From the NCBI GenBank assembly GCA_947499305.1, contig CANMNN010000012.1, positions 46,638 to 110,637 of the forward strand: a DNA stretch of 64,000 nucleotides, in the 5' to 3' direction. The position numbers were made by a program, and so were the translations under genes. The notes beneath the pieces are model-generated. The model ran no database searches. It was not told the DNA's origin and saw nothing but the letters and a program-made list of their open reading frames with translations. Of the stretch, positions 37,708-47,335 are shown in pieces (position 1 is the stretch's first letter; the number at the start of each line of letters is the position of its first letter). The DNA comes from an uncultured Arenicella sp. (GTDB taxonomy: Bacteria; Pseudomonadota; Gammaproteobacteria; Arenicellales; Arenicellaceae).

Positions 37708-40521
37708 ATGTCAACCATTACTATCAAAGCCTTTGCCAAACAAATAGGCATTGAACCCGAACGCGTTGTGAAGCAGCTCGGCGATGCCGGTGTTAAAGGC
37801 AAAACCGTCGATGACTCCTTAACCGATGAAGAGAAGCGTGCCTTGCTAGACTTCCTTCGCGGCGGCACCGCTGCGGCTCCTGCAGCCACGCCATCAGCTG
37901 GGCGTGGCAAAATCAGCTTGAAGAAGAAGACAACGTCTGAAATTCAGCAAACCACTAAAACGGGTATCGCGCGTACGGTTCAAGTGCAAACTAAGAAGCG
38001 TCGCACTTTCGTTAAACGCGAAGTTCTAGAGCAAGAAGAAGCACAGCGTCAAGAGGCTGAAAAGCAACGTCAAGTTGAAGCTAAGGCGCAAGCTGAGCAA
38101 GATCGTATTGCTGCAGAAGCAGCGGCAGAAGCTGAGCGGCTCCGCTTAGAAGAGGAAGCTGCGCGAGCTGAAGCTGAGGCACAAATCGCTGCCGAACAAG
38201 CACAAGCAGAAGCCGAGAAGGCGGCTGCAGAGGCGGCGGCCGCAGAGCTCGCGAGTAAAGCAAGCGAAGCTGAGCTTAAAGCCGCTGAGCCCAAGGTTGA
38301 GGAAGAAAAGCCTGTCGAGGCGAAGCCTGTTGAAGAAGAAAAGAAAGCCGAGCCGAAGGCCGCTGAAGAGAAGCCTGTTGAGCCGAAGAAAAGAGAACTA
38401 ACGCCGGCCGAGCTGAGCAAAGTTAAGAAAGATATTCCAACACCCGAAGTTGATGCCCGTACTGCGGCTATATTGAAGGCACGTCGCGCAGCCGCTGCCG
38501 GTGAACCTTCGATTATTCGTAAGGCGTCTGAGCGCAAGCGAGTGTCTCCGATTATCAAGCAAGCTGACCCCAAACCAGCTACACCAGCACCGTCGCCAAA
38601 CGCTAATAAAAACGACAAAGGTAAGCGCAAGCCGTTTGCTGGTCGCGAAGAATTGCATGTTTCTAAAGGCCGTAAAAAACGTAAAGACAAGCGTCGCCCG
38701 AACAACATCAAAACGAGCTCAAGTGATCAACACGCGTTTGAGCGTCCAGTTGCTCCAGTTGTGCGTGATGTCGCCATTGGTGAAACGATCAGTGTTGCGG
38801 ATTTAGCGGCGCAGATGTCAGTTAAATCAGCTGAAGTGGTTAAAGCCTTGTTCAAAATGGGTACGATGGTAACCATCAACCATACTTTGGACCAAGATAC
38901 AGCAATGCTGGTTGTTGAAGAGATGGGCCATAACGCAGTTGAAGCCAAGCAAGATGACCCTGAAGCATTCATCACCGCAAATCAAGAAGTTGAAGTTGAT
39001 GAGTCAACTTATACGCCACGTTGTCCTGTTGTTACGGTGATGGGCCACGTAGATCATGGTAAGACCTCGCTGCTCGATTATATCCGCAAAGCCAAAGTTA
39101 CTGACGGTGAAGCCGGTGGTATCACCCAGCACATTGGTGCGTATCAGGTTCAAACTAATAATGGTGAGATCACCTTCTTAGATACACCAGGCCACGAAGC
39201 TTTTGGTGCGATGCGAGCTCGTGGTGCGCAGGCAACTGATTTGATTATCTTGGTTGTTGCGGCCGATGATGGTGTTAAGCCACAAACCATCGAAGCAATT
39301 AACCATGCCAAGAACGCCAATGTACCGTTGATTGTTGCTATCAACAAAATGGACAAAGAATCGGCTGACCCTGATCGTGTTAAGCAAGAACTCGCGACTG
39401 CCGAAGTAATCCCAGAAGATTGGGGTGGCGACGTAATGATGGTTCCAGTTTCAGCTCACACGGGTAGCGGTGTTGATACTCTACTTGAGTCAGTTGCAAT
39501 GCAATCTGAGTTGTTAGAACTTAAGGCTCGTCCAGATGGCAATGCTACTGGTACGGTTGTTGAAGCTCGCTTGGACAAAGGCCGCGGCGCGGTCTGTACT
39601 ATTCTAGTTCAACACGGCGAATTGAAATACGGTGACATCGTATTGGTAGGTCGTGAGACTGGCCGTATTCGTGCAATGGTTGATGACACTGGCGCCTCAA
39701 TCAAAGTTGCTGGCCCATCTACACCTGTTGAGATTCAAGGTCTAAGTGGTGTTCCTGCCGCTGGTGATGAAATGTTAGTCGTCGCCGATGAACGTAAAGC
39801 TCGTGAGGCCGCAAGTTTCCGCGCGAGTCGTGATCGTGAAACTCGTTTAGCGCGCCAACAAGCCGCTAAACTTGAGAATATGTTCACTACAATGAGCGAA
39901 GGTGAAGTTAAAAACGTTAACGTACTGATCAAAGGCGACGTGCAAGGTTCGATCGAAGCATTGAGCGAATCATTAATCAAGCTGTCAACGCCAGACGTTA
40001 AAGTAAGCGTTGTGCACAGCATGGTTGGCGCGATTAATGAGTCGGACATTAACTTGGCGATGACATCTTCAGCGTTCGTAATTGGTTTTAATGTTCGCGC
40101 CGATGCGCAAGCGAGAAAACTTGCCGAACAAGAAGATGTACAGATTCGTTACTACAGTATTATTTATGAAGTAATTGACGACGTTAAAGCCGCAATGGAA
40201 GGTCTACTAGACCCAGAAATTCGCGAAGACGTTATGGGTTATGTAGAAGTTCGTGAAGTATTCCGCGCGCCGAAGATCGGTACTATCGCCGGTTGTTTTG
40301 TGACAGAAGGTGTCGTTAAGCGTAATGCGCACGTTCGTGTACTACGAGATAGCATCGTTATTTTCGAAGGTAATATTGACTCACTTCGTCGTTTTAAAGA
40401 CGACGTTAGCGAGGTTAAAGTTGGTACCGAATGTGGTATCGGAGTAGTGAACTACAACGATATTAAAGAAGGCGATCAATTAGAAATCTTCGATAAGACC
40501 GAGGTAAAAGTAACGCTTTAA
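37708..40521 (+). CDS. infB: translation initiation factor IF-2
   Basis: GTPase that brings fMet-tRNA to the 30S subunit, 937 residues (E. coli 890). The N-terminal IF2_N module ([20 protein letters not shown]) is followed by an Ala/Glu-rich charged region (about 105-245) and a second IF2_N ([20 protein letters not shown]). The G domain has GHVDHGKTS near 446, DTPGHEAF and NKMD. EF-Tu-like domain II and the C-terminal fMet-tRNA-binding domains ([20 protein letters not shown]) complete it. The last codons form half of a perfect palindrome with the sequence after the stop. Confidence 0.97.
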   Translation: MSTITIKAFAKQIGIEPERVVKQLGDAGVKGKTVDDSLTDEEKRALLDFLRGGTAAAPAATPSAGRGKISLKKKTTSEIQQTTKTGIARTVQVQTKKRRTFVKREVLEQEEAQRQEAEKQRQVEAKAQAEQDRIAAEAAAEAERLRLEEEAARAEAEAQIAAEQAQAEAEKAAAEAAAAELASKASEAELKAAEPKVEEEKPVEAKPVEEEKKAEPKAAEEKPVEPKKRELTPAELSKVKKDIPTPEVDARTAAILKARRAAAAGEPSIIRKASERKRVSPIIKQADPKPATPAPSPNANKNDKGKRKPFAGREELHVSKGRKKRKDKRRPNNIKTSSSDQHAFERPVAPVVRDVAIGETISVADLAAQMSVKSAEVVKALFKMGTMVTINHTLDQDTAMLVVEEMGHNAVEAKQDDPEAFITANQEVEVDESTYTPRCPVVTVMGHVDHGKTSLLDYIRKAKVTDGEAGGITQHIGAYQVQTNNGEITFLDTPGHEAFGAMRARGAQATDLIILVVAADDGVKPQTIEAINHAKNANVPLIVAINKMDKESADPDRVKQELATAEVIPEDWGGDVMMVPVSAHTGSGVDTLLESVAMQSELLELKARPDGNATGTVVEARLDKGRGAVCTILVQHGELKYGDIVLVGRETGRIRAMVDDTGASIKVAGPSTPVEIQGLSGVPAAGDEMLVVADERKAREAASFRASRDRETRLARQQAAKLENMFTTMSEGEVKNVNVLIKGDVQGSIEALSESLIKLSTPDVKVSVVHSMVGAINESDINLAMTSSAFVIGFNVRADAQARKLAEQEDVQIRYYSIIYEVIDDVKAAMEGLLDPEIREDVMGYVEVREVFRAPKIGTIAGCFVTEGVVKRNAHVRVLRDSIVIFEGNIDSLRRFKDDVSEVKVGTECGIGVVNYNDIKEGDQLEIFDKTEVKVTL

Positions 40522-40536
40522 AGCGTTACTTTTTAG
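40506..40536 (+). terminator. perfect 14-bp palindrome with T-run across the infB stop codon
   Basis: The 14 bases 40506-40519 are the exact reverse complement of 40520-40533, and T residues continue to 40534. The infB stop codon (40519-40521) is in the centre and rbfA begins 10 bp later. It resembles a bidirectional intrinsic terminator, probably partial because rbfA and truB should share the operon. Confidence 0.6.
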
Positions 40537-40543
40537 ACGCCGT

Positions 40544-40903
40544 ATGCCAAAAGAGTACGCCAGAAGCGAACGCGTTGCGCAAACCATTACTCGCCAGTTG
40601 GCGATGATATTGCGCAATGATGTCAAAGACCCTCGAGTATCAAGCTTAACGATTACCGACGTTGAAGTTACAAAAGACCTTCGCCAAGCGAAAGTGTTTG
40701 TAACTTCAATGCTCGAGGCAAAAGACGAGATCGATGACACCATGCAGGCCTTAGATAGAGCCAATGGTTTTCTGCGTCGAGCTTTGGCCGCGGTTATCGA
40801 TATGCGCCACTGTCCGAACTTATTGTTCAGCTATGACAACTCTATTTCTGAAGGCGCTCGCATGTCCGCATTGATTGATAAGGCTTTGAATAGTAAAGAC
40901 TAA
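40544..40903 (+). CDS. rbfA: 30S ribosome-binding factor RbfA
   Basis: Small KH-fold protein (119 residues) needed for late 16S rRNA processing and cold growth. Family motifs are RSERVAQTITRQLAMILRND, KDPRVSSLTITDVEVTKDL, AKVFVTSMLE and ALAAVIDMRHCPNLLFSYDN. It starts 22 nt after the infB stop, downstream of the palindrome spanning that stop. Confidence 0.95.
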   Translation: MPKEYARSERVAQTITRQLAMILRNDVKDPRVSSLTITDVEVTKDLRQAKVFVTSMLEAKDEIDDTMQALDRANGFLRRALAAVIDMRHCPNLLFSYDNSISEGARMSALIDKALNSKD

Positions 40904-40934
40904 ATTCAGTTTTTTATTTTGCTAAGCTCTATTC

Positions 40935-40954
40935 ATGCCCGCGCAAGCGGGCAT
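40935..40954 (+). terminator. GC-rich hairpin between rbfA and truB
   Basis: ATGCCCGC (40935-40942) and GCGGGCAT (40947-40954) form a perfect 8-bp stem capped by a GCAA tetraloop. Only three T residues follow, so termination would be weak; it may stabilise the rbfA mRNA end. Confidence 0.4.
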
Positions 40955-41007
40955 CTTTAGTTTAGGTGTATGAAAATCGAAAACCTGTTTTTAACGTTTA
41001 GAACGAC

Positions 41008-41901
41008 ATGAAAAAACAAAAAAACAATATCCATGGCGTTATCTTGCTCGATAAGCCAACAGGCATGAGTTCAAATGCCGCGCTGCAAAGAATTAAGCAT
41101 CGTTTCAATGCCAAGAAAGCCGGACATACCGGTAGCTTAGATCCGTTAGCAACTGGTTTGTTGCCAATTTGCTTGGGTCAAGCCACCAAGGTTTCAGAGT
41201 ACCTTTTAAACTCGCATAAAAAGTATACAACCGTCATCAAATTGGGTGAGGTCACTGAGACGCTCGATAGCGAGGGTGAAGTTACAATTAGCACGCCTGT
41301 CGATGTCAGCGAACAACAGCTTCAAGATGCTTTAGAGCTGTTCAAAGGCGACATCAAACAAGTGCCGCCGATGTATTCGGCTCTAAAAAAGGATGGTCAA
41401 CCGCTCTATAAACTGGCTCGTAAGGGCGAGGTAATCGAGCGACCTGCGCGCGATATGACCGTGCATAGTTTGAGTGCAAAGCGGCTAGACGAAGTTCATG
41501 TTGCGCTTGATGTACATTGTTCGAGCGGCTTCTATATTCGTTCATTGGGGCATGACCTTGGCCAAGCGCTCGGCTGTGGAGCGCATGTCGTAGAGCTTCG
41601 ACGAACCGATATTAAAGCTATTAATGTAGGCGCCGCTCATTCTTTAGAGACTGTGCTTGAAGCTGATTTAAATGAGCTTTTATTGCCGCTGGATGTGTTA
41701 ATCGAACACATGCCCAAATTGGAGATAAGTGATGCCCAAGCGACGAGCATGATCCAAGGTAAACCTACATCAGCAAGTGGTTTGAGTACCACCGAACTAA
41801 CACGCTTTTACCAGCCAAACGGTTACTTATACGGCGTAGGAGAGGTTAGTGAGAGTGGCTTTATAAAAGCGCAAAAAACCTTTGTAGATACAGATAAATA
41901 G
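41008..41901 (+). CDS. truB: tRNA pseudouridine-55 synthase TruB
   Basis: Makes pseudouridine 55 in the T loop of tRNAs. The 297-residue product has GVILLDKPTGMSSNAALQRI and the catalytic Asp45 in GHTGSLDPLATGLLP. KKYTTVIKLGEVTETLDSEG, PMYSALKKDGQPLYKLARKG and SGFYIRSLGHDLGQALGCGA complete the core, followed by a short C-terminal PUA-like region. Full length. It lies in the conserved rbfA-truB-rpsO order. Confidence 0.96.
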   Translation: MKKQKNNIHGVILLDKPTGMSSNAALQRIKHRFNAKKAGHTGSLDPLATGLLPICLGQATKVSEYLLNSHKKYTTVIKLGEVTETLDSEGEVTISTPVDVSEQQLQDALELFKGDIKQVPPMYSALKKDGQPLYKLARKGEVIERPARDMTVHSLSAKRLDEVHVALDVHCSSGFYIRSLGHDLGQALGCGAHVVELRRTDIKAINVGAAHSLETVLEADLNELLLPLDVLIEHMPKLEISDAQATSMIQGKPTSASGLSTTELTRFYQPNGYLYGVGEVSESGFIKAQKTFVDTDK

Positions 41902-42100
41902 CCTGTAAAGGGGGCTAACTAGGGAAAATGCCCCTAAAACTTAAAAATCAGCTCATTTTTGACACAAATAAACGTGATTTCTCGCTGTAAACAGTTAGAA
42001 TACGCGCCTGTTCATAGGCAACCGTTTATGAATACCAATCGCTTCATTTTCCACCCTTCAGGGAATCGAAGCCAACTAAATTCTGAAGAGGAATAGTATT

Positions 42101-42370
42101 ATGGCATTAACCGCCGCAGATAAAGCTGCCATCGTTGCAGAGTACGCTATCAAAGAAGGTGACACTGGTTCACCTGAAGTTCAAATCGCTTTGCAGACAG
42201 CTCGAATTAAAGACTTGTCTCCACACTTCAAAGAGCACATCCATGATCACCACTCGCGCCAAGGTTTGTTGCGTTTGGTAAATCAGCGTCGTAAGTTGCT
42301 TGATTACTTGAAGAACAAGAACGTTGAGCGTTACAGATCACTTATTAGCCGCTTAGGCTTAAGAAAATAA
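42101..42370 (+). CDS. rpsO: 30S ribosomal protein S15
   Basis: Primary 16S-binding protein of the platform, 89 residues as usual. Recognisable blocks are [40 protein letters not shown] and [26 protein letters not shown] precedes the ATG by about 9 nt. The 199-bp upstream gap can hold a separate promoter and an S15 autoregulatory element. A clear terminator follows, so pnp depends on read-through or its own promoter, as in E. coli. Confidence 0.97.
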   Translation: MALTAADKAAIVAEYAIKEGDTGSPEVQIALQTARIKDLSPHFKEHIHDHHSRQGLLRLVNQRRKLLDYLKNKNVERYRSLISRLGLRK

Positions 42371-42383
42371 GTATTTCTTACTC

Positions 42384-42409
42384 AAGCCTTATCTCGCGAT
42401 AAGGCTTTT
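42384..42409 (+). terminator. intrinsic terminator after rpsO
   Basis: AAGCCTTATC (42384-42393) pairs perfectly with GATAAGGCTT (42398-42407) around a TCGC tetraloop, ending in a TTTT run. It lies 14 nt after the rpsO stop, the same position as in E. coli. Confidence 0.8.
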
Positions 42410-42489
42410 GTAGTTTTAAGGATACAGTTTTAAGGACAGGTCTTTTCCATTTTGCTCCAGCGAAATTTGCTAGCAGAAAAACAAAGCCA

Positions 42490-42517
42490 GCGTTGCTCGA
42501 AATGGTTCGAAAAACGC
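42490..42517 (+). promoter_or_regulatory. stem-loop in the pnp leader
   Basis: GCGTT/AACGC (42490-42494, 42513-42517) encloses an inner TCGAA/TTCGA stem with an ATGG loop. In E. coli a leader duplex of pnp is cut by RNase III and mediates PNPase autocontrol. This hairpin is a candidate for the same role, by position. Confidence 0.4.
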
Positions 42518-42584
42518 CAACCATGTAGGAACTCTCAAAGAGCAATAGGGCTCGCGAGAGATATAAATTTATAGGTAATAATGT

Positions 42585-44669
42585 ATGTCAAAGGTAACGA
42601 AAACCTTTCAATTCGGTGAGCGTGAGTTCACTTTAGAAACTGGCGAGATCGCTCGTCAAGCCGATTCGGCTATCATCGCCAGCTGTGGCGATACCACTGT
42701 TATGGTCACTGTTGTAAATAAGATTTCAGGTGAGCCAAGAGATTTCATGCCATTAACGATTGATGTCGAAGAGCGTACTTACGCAGCTGGCAAAATTCCT
42801 GGTGGTTTCTTTCGTCGTGAAGGTCGTCCTTCCGAGAAAGCTATTTTAACGTGTCGTTTGATCGACCGTCCATTGCGCCCATTGTTCCCGAAAGGTTTCG
42901 GTTATGACGTGCAAGTGGTTATTACAATCGTTTCTATCGACCCGAACATCGATACCGAAGTTGTATCGCTAGTTGGCGCTTCAGCGGCGTTAGCAACATC
43001 AGGCATCCCATTCAATGGCCCAGTAGGCGCAGCACGCGTCGGCTACATGAATGGCGAATACGTATTGAACCCAGACATGGACCAACTTGCTGAGTCTGAT
43101 CTAGACTTAGTTGTTGCTGGTACTAAAGACGCGGTTCTTATGGTTGAGTCAGAAGCAAACATTCTGCCTGAAGACGTAATGCTTGGTGCAGTAATGTACG
43201 GTCATCGTGAGTCACAAAAAGCGATTGCCGCTATCGAAGAGCTAGCAGCTGAAGTTGCTAAGCCAATGAAAGAGTGGACTCCACCTGTTGAAGACACTTC
43301 TGTAACTGCAAAAGTTGCTGAAGTATCAAAAGCAGCCTTAGAAGATGCTTTCTCAACAGCAAGCAAAGTTGAGCGTGTAGCGAAAATCTCAGCAGCACAT
43401 GCTGACGTAAAAGCTGCGTTGCTAACTGACGAGTCAACAGTTGCTGAAATCGATGCGGTTAACGCAGCGTTCAAAGGCTTGGAAAAAGACATCGTTCGTG
43501 GTCGCGTAATTGCAGGTCAACCGCGTATCGACGGTCGTGGCACAACAACTGTTCGTGGTATCGACGTGCGCACTGGCGTATGGCCGCGTACTCACGGTTC
43601 AGCCATGTTCACACGTGGTGAAACTCAAGCGGTTGTTGCCGCAACTTTGGGTACAGAGCGTGACGCACAGCGTATCGACGCACTAGAAGGCGACATTACT
43701 GATCGCTTCATGTTGCATTACAACTTCCCTCCATACTCTGTTGGCGAGACTGGTCGTGTTGGTTCACCAAAGCGTCGTGAAATCGGTCATGGCCGTTTGG
43801 CTCGTCGTGGTGTTCAAGCGGTTCTACCAACAGCTGAAGAATTCCCATACGTTATCCGCGTTGTATCTGAGATCACTGAATCAAACGGTTCAAGCTCAAT
43901 GGCGTCAGTATGTGGTTCATCTCTAGCGATGATGGACGCTGGTGTTCCTCTTAAAGCTCCAGTTGCGGGTATCGCAATGGGCTTGATCAAAGAAGGCGAA
44001 GAGTTTGCTGTATTGACTGACATCCTTGGTGACGAAGATCATCTTGGCGACATGGATTTCAAAGTAGCGGGCACACCAGAAGGTATCACTGCATTGCAAA
44101 TGGACATTAAGATCGACGGTATCACCGAAGAAATTATGACCCAAGCATTGTCGCAAGCGAAAGACGCGCGTATTCATATCTTGGGCGAAATGGCCAAAGA
44201 ACTTGAAACGCATCGTGAAGAAATGTCTGACCACGCGCCACGCATCATCACCTTCAAAATCAACCCTGATAAGATCCGTGACGTTATCGGTAAAGGCGGC
44301 GCGGTTATCCGTGCACTTTGCGAAGAAACAGGCGCGACTATCGATCTTGAAGACGATGGCACAGTAAACGTAGCCTCTGTAGATGGCGCAGCCGGTGCAG
44401 AAGCACGTCGTCGAATCGAAGAGATCACAGCCGACATCGAAGTAGACGCGGTTTACACTGGTAAGGTTGTTAAGATCATGGAATTCGGCGCATTCGTAAA
44501 CGTACTTCCGGGCAAAGACGGTTTGGTTCACATCTCACAAATCTCGCAAGAGCGTGTTGAGAATGTAGCTGACCACTTGTCAGAAGGCGACGAAGTAACG
44601 GTTAAAGTGCTTGAAGTTGATAAGCAAGGCCGTGTACGTCTCTCTATGAAAGCCGTAGACAACTCTTAA
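42585..44669 (+). CDS. pnp: polyribonucleotide nucleotidyltransferase (PNPase)
   Basis: Phosphorolytic 3'-5' exoribonuclease of the degradosome, 694 residues (E. coli 711). Two RNase PH domains are present ([20 protein letters not shown] and [20 protein letters not shown], with the catalytic [20 protein letters not shown] and [20 protein letters not shown]). A KH domain ([20 protein letters not shown]) and an S1 domain ([20 protein letters not shown]) follow. AGGT lies upstream of the ATG at 42585. Confidence 0.97.
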   Translation: MSKVTKTFQFGEREFTLETGEIARQADSAIIASCGDTTVMVTVVNKISGEPRDFMPLTIDVEERTYAAGKIPGGFFRREGRPSEKAILTCRLIDRPLRPLFPKGFGYDVQVVITIVSIDPNIDTEVVSLVGASAALATSGIPFNGPVGAARVGYMNGEYVLNPDMDQLAESDLDLVVAGTKDAVLMVESEANILPEDVMLGAVMYGHRESQKAIAAIEELAAEVAKPMKEWTPPVEDTSVTAKVAEVSKAALEDAFSTASKVERVAKISAAHADVKAALLTDESTVAEIDAVNAAFKGLEKDIVRGRVIAGQPRIDGRGTTTVRGIDVRTGVWPRTHGSAMFTRGETQAVVAATLGTERDAQRIDALEGDITDRFMLHYNFPPYSVGETGRVGSPKRREIGHGRLARRGVQAVLPTAEEFPYVIRVVSEITESNGSSSMASVCGSSLAMMDAGVPLKAPVAGIAMGLIKEGEEFAVLTDILGDEDHLGDMDFKVAGTPEGITALQMDIKIDGITEEIMTQALSQAKDARIHILGEMAKELETHREEMSDHAPRIITFKINPDKIRDVIGKGGAVIRALCEETGATIDLEDDGTVNVASVDGAAGAEARRRIEEITADIEVDAVYTGKVVKIMEFGAFVNVLPGKDGLVHISQISQERVENVADHLSEGDEVTVKVLEVDKQGRVRLSMKAVDNS

Positions 44670-44757
44670 TTAGACGCGCGCCTTAGCGCGCTTGGGCTCA
44701 GGGCTGACGATTTCTATTAGAAATATAACGACCTGAGCTTTAATTAAGATCTTGAGA

Positions 44758-44783
44758 AAGGCTCGCTTCGGCGGGCCTTTTTT
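44758..44783 (+). terminator. intrinsic terminator of pnp
   Basis: AAGGCTCGC (44758-44766) and GCGGGCCTT (44771-44779, one G-T pair) flank a TTCG tetraloop and are followed by a T-run to 44783. It closes the rimP-pnp transcription block. Confidence 0.85.
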
Positions 44784-44853
44784 GATTTAAAAGCAGTAGA
44801 CTCTCAGTGACTCGAGAGAGACAATGTAGAAAATGCCACCTAATAGTTAACCG

Positions 44854-44883
44854 GTCATCCTGAGTCAAAGCCGAAGGATCTCC
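44854..44883 (+). repeat. dispersed short repeat, copy 1
   Basis: GTCATCCTGA and GAAGGATCTCC frame a 30-bp unit. A very similar 28-bp unit occurs inverted at 47308-47335. The pattern resembles a short intergenic repeat seen widely in bacterial genomes (from memory). It lies 15 bp before ubiK. Confidence 0.6.
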
Positions 44884-44898
44884 CGCTAAGAAAACTTT

Positions 44899-45153
44899 AT
44901 GAACGACATCCCTAATACTGCAGCTGACATCATCAATAAAATTATGCTTACTGCTAAGGCCGCTGTGCCTGAGTCTCTAAGCAACGATGTTAAGGAAAAT
45001 ATCAAAGCCGCTATTCAAGATGCGATTACTGATTTAGATGTAGTGACCCGAGAAGAGCTAGATACTCAGAAAGCGGTTTTGGCGAAAACTCGCGCTAAGG
45101 TTGATGAGATGGAAGTCGTAATAGCTGAGTTAGAGAAGAAGCTCGAGCTATAA
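44899..45153 (+). CDS. ubiK: ubiquinone biosynthesis accessory factor UbiK (BMFP family)
   Basis: Small helical protein of 84 residues that binds UbiJ and lipids and supports the aerobic ubiquinone-biosynthesis complex in E. coli. The C-terminal half matches the BMFP/YqiC family: DLDVVTREELDTQKAVLAKT, then a coiled coil (RAKVDEMEVVIAELEKKLEL). The N-terminal amphipathic helix (AADIINKIMLTAKAAVPESL) corresponds to the membrane-active part of the family. The stop codon directly abuts the ATG of the next gene. Confidence 0.82.
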   Translation: MNDIPNTAADIINKIMLTAKAAVPESLSNDVKENIKAAIQDAITDLDVVTREELDTQKAVLAKTRAKVDEMEVVIAELEKKLEL

Positions 45154-45873
45154 ATGCAGTTTGTCCTTGAGATAATCGATTTCTGGACAACGACCCATTG
45201 GTTCATTGCCTTTGTAATAGCATGCGTCGTTAACATTTCAGTCTATGTGATCACCGCAAAGTGTTTAGACTTTGTTATCCGCTATGCGGTAGATACGAAA
45301 TTCGGGTCATTCATTGATAAGAGGGAGCTTACACCTAAGCAGACTTTTATCGAGATGAAGTTCGGTATAATCGCATGTTGTATTTTTGCTTTAGGCAGCA
45401 TCTTCAGCCGCATGCTCTTTGATGGTATTTGGCCTTTGACCTTTTTCAGTCTGTTGATTCAGGTCGCTAGCTTTGTTCTCTTTTATGAAACGTATTCTTA
45501 TTTTGTGCACCGCTTATTGCATACAAAACCGCTCGTAAAATTTCACTCGGTACACCATAGCTCCGTTAGGGTCACGCCTTGGTCGGCGTATTCAGTTCAC
45601 CCTGTTGAGGCTACTTTTATTGGGTTTAGTGCGCCAATTTTTATGCTTTTGTTTCCTCTCAGTTTAAGCGTTGCTCTTACTCTGCATATTCTTGGGATGA
45701 TGTTCACGATTTTGTTGCATTCCAATTATTCTCATACTACTGGGCCTGCGTTACTTAAGTTCCCTTTTTCTTATGCGGAGTACCATTCTAAACACCATTT
45801 TTATGGCGGTGTAAATTTTGGATTTACTCATCGGTTTTGGGATTGGGCATTTGGAACTGGTGTTGAGCGTTAG
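45154..45873 (+). CDS. fatty acid hydroxylase/sterol desaturase family membrane protein
   Basis: Di-iron membrane oxygenase family protein of 239 residues with about four hydrophobic segments. The histidine boxes are HRLLH and FHSVHH in the middle, HSNYSH, and YHSKHHFYGGVNFGFTHRFW near the C-terminus, in the spacing of the superfamily. Possible products include hydroxylated or desaturated lipids; the substrate cannot be read. The ATG directly follows the ubiK stop, so the two are probably cotranscribed. Confidence 0.87.
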   Translation: MQFVLEIIDFWTTTHWFIAFVIACVVNISVYVITAKCLDFVIRYAVDTKFGSFIDKRELTPKQTFIEMKFGIIACCIFALGSIFSRMLFDGIWPLTFFSLLIQVASFVLFYETYSYFVHRLLHTKPLVKFHSVHHSSVRVTPWSAYSVHPVEATFIGFSAPIFMLLFPLSLSVALTLHILGMMFTILLHSNYSHTTGPALLKFPFSYAEYHSKHHFYGGVNFGFTHRFWDWAFGTGVER

Positions 45874-46002
45874 AGAACTCTCCCTTTTCTATTCTAGGTT
45901 GGTGATTAGGTAGACTAGGGGTTAATCTTAGGGGCGTAGACCATAATCCATACCAAATGGCGAAGTTCTGTGACCGTTGTGTGATACGAAAAATGAAAAT
46001 CA

Positions 46003-46908
46003 ATGAAAGACTTCTATAATAAAGCGAAAGGTGCGGTTGCAACTGTTTCAGGGAAAGTTTCGAGCCAAGTTAGCCAAGGAGTTTCATTCGTCAGTGAAAT
46101 TGTAGGTGGCCTTCGGGTGATAGCATCCTTCGAAAGATCCGATACATATCAAGTTGAATATGATGAAAAGCATTATTTTATAATTCCATTAAAGCTATCT
46201 GAAACTGGCTTTGCGCTCCATACGATGCGCTGTCTTCCTGAATCTGTACTTGAAATTAATGATCTTCCAAAAAGGCGTGTATTTCACTTCCCGAACAAGC
46301 ACTACGAAGCAGCGCTTAGGGAGTATTTAATCAGAGGTGCTCAGGACTTTGTTAATGAGAATATATCCCCATCAAAAAGTACCTTAGAAAGTTTAGCGAA
46401 TGAAATAGATGCGCTTGATAGTAAATTGACTCGTGGGATGTTGGTAGTCGGAGGGTTGACAGCTATTTTCAATCCATTAATAGGTGCTGGAATTGCCGTA
46501 AAAGCCGTTACCCCAGGAGTCATAGGTCTAATGAATAAGTATGGGCTGAGGCCTATAGGAGAAAAGATCAGCAGTTCGTCTATAGAAAAGTCTGTTAAAG
46601 ATGCAGAGGCAAGTGTTCTAAAGCAATTTACTGAATCTACTACGCTGAAAATAGTTAATCCTATACTCCAAGAGCTTGAGTTAGCACTCAATACTAATGA
46701 AGACCAGCATGATCCATTGCTTGATCCAAACCTATCTACTGGGAGTATTCCTGAACTCGACGGAGAGAGGTGGAGAGACCTAACTGAAAGAGCTATGTGG
46801 CATGTATATGGTGATATATATAAGGACACTTCGATGCACGAGAATGCAAGTTTGGGGCCGGAAGACATTCGTTGGTTTGACACATTGTTTGTTCGATTTT
46901 TGAAATAG
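46003..46908 (+). CDS. uncharacterised protein, 301 residues
   Basis: I do not recognise the family. The N-terminus is Ser/Val/Gly-rich and amphipathic (FYNKAKGAVATVSGKVSSQV). A central glycine-rich hydrophobic stretch (about 144-171, GMLVVGGLTAIFNPLIGAGI) could be a membrane hairpin. The rest is soluble, with a C-terminal tryptophan-containing segment. Base composition looks more AT-rich than in neighbouring core genes, compatible with acquisition. It stands between a hydroxylase-like gene and a repeat-rich gap. Confidence 0.7.
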   Translation: MKDFYNKAKGAVATVSGKVSSQVSQGVSFVSEIVGGLRVIASFERSDTYQVEYDEKHYFIIPLKLSETGFALHTMRCLPESVLEINDLPKRRVFHFPNKHYEAALREYLIRGAQDFVNENISPSKSTLESLANEIDALDSKLTRGMLVVGGLTAIFNPLIGAGIAVKAVTPGVIGLMNKYGLRPIGEKISSSSIEKSVKDAEASVLKQFTESTTLKIVNPILQELELALNTNEDQHDPLLDPNLSTGSIPELDGERWRDLTERAMWHVYGDIYKDTSMHENASLGPEDIRWFDTLFVRFLK

Positions 46909-46982
46909 AAGAAAGTTGGAGGTTTCTAGATTCCAAGTGCTTTCTAGATGAAATTTCGCAATTTATCGTTAAGGCTAGCTCC

Positions 46983-47295
46983 CTCATTCCATAATCGACG
47001 CATGCCGAAGGCGAGTCGTCTCCAAATTCCGCGTAAAAAATGAGTGGCCGAGGTTTAGGCTAAATTTAGCAAGGTAGTCGCGAGGAGCAGCTTCCCCCTG
47101 AGGGTACTGTTTGAGGCCAAAGGCCGAGTTCCGCAGCGCCGCTGAATTTAGGCTTAATCTCGGGAACCTGCGAAGCAGGTCACCATTTGCGGTGCATTTC
47201 TTTGTTTCGTTTCTTTGTGCAAGCAAAGAAATGAAAGCCCGCCCCGGCGAGGGGCAATGTAGGTAGGCGGAAAGAATGGGAACTTAACAAAGACC
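46983..47295. repeat. structured intergenic repeat element
   Basis: The stretch contains two nested inverted repeats. A 19-bp imperfect pair is CCGAGGTTTAGGCTAAATT (47048-47066) against the reverse complement of 47145-47163. A 13-bp hairpin is TTTCGTTTCTTTG (47205-47217) against CAAAGAAATGAAA (47224-47236) with a 6-nt loop. Composition and phrases such as TTTCTTTG...CAAAGAAA, CCGCAGCGCCGC and GCCCGCCCCGGCGAGGGG resemble common intergenic repeats of marine gammaproteobacteria (from memory). The exact boundaries are approximate. Confidence 0.55.
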
Positions 47296-47307
47296 TAGCT
47301 ACAAACT

Positions 47308-47335
47308 GGAGGTCCTTCACTTCGTTCAGGATGAC
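47308..47335 (-). repeat. dispersed short repeat, copy 2 (inverted)
   Basis: Reading the minus strand gives GTCATCCTGA...GAAGGACCTCC, matching copy 1 at 44854-44883 except for a 2-nt length difference and a few substitutions. The two copies bracket ubiK, the hydroxylase-like gene, the 301-residue protein and the structured repeat. Confidence 0.6.

Noticed and set aside
38070..38711. Long Ser/Ala-rich open frame on the minus strand inside infB
   Set aside because: It is the mirror of the repetitive Ala/Glu-rich region of infB; composition is low-complexity and no start signal or family is seen.
41901..41940. GC hairpin after truB as terminator
   Set aside because: The stem is imperfect with a long loop and is followed by A residues rather than T, so termination is unlikely.
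43923..44531. Open frame of 202 codons on the minus strand inside pnp
   Set aside because: It lies entirely within the conserved PNPase coding region and has no recognisable domain.
46341..46883. Open frame of 180 codons on the minus strand inside the 301-residue gene
   Set aside because: The plus-strand frame is longer and has more protein-like composition; the minus frame is Ser/Ile-rich and lacks a good start. I am less sure here than for core genes.
46984..47226. Small minus-strand frame in the gap before the GST gene
   Set aside because: It is contained in the structured repeat element; the peptide looks like translated repeat sequence, a frequent false annotation.
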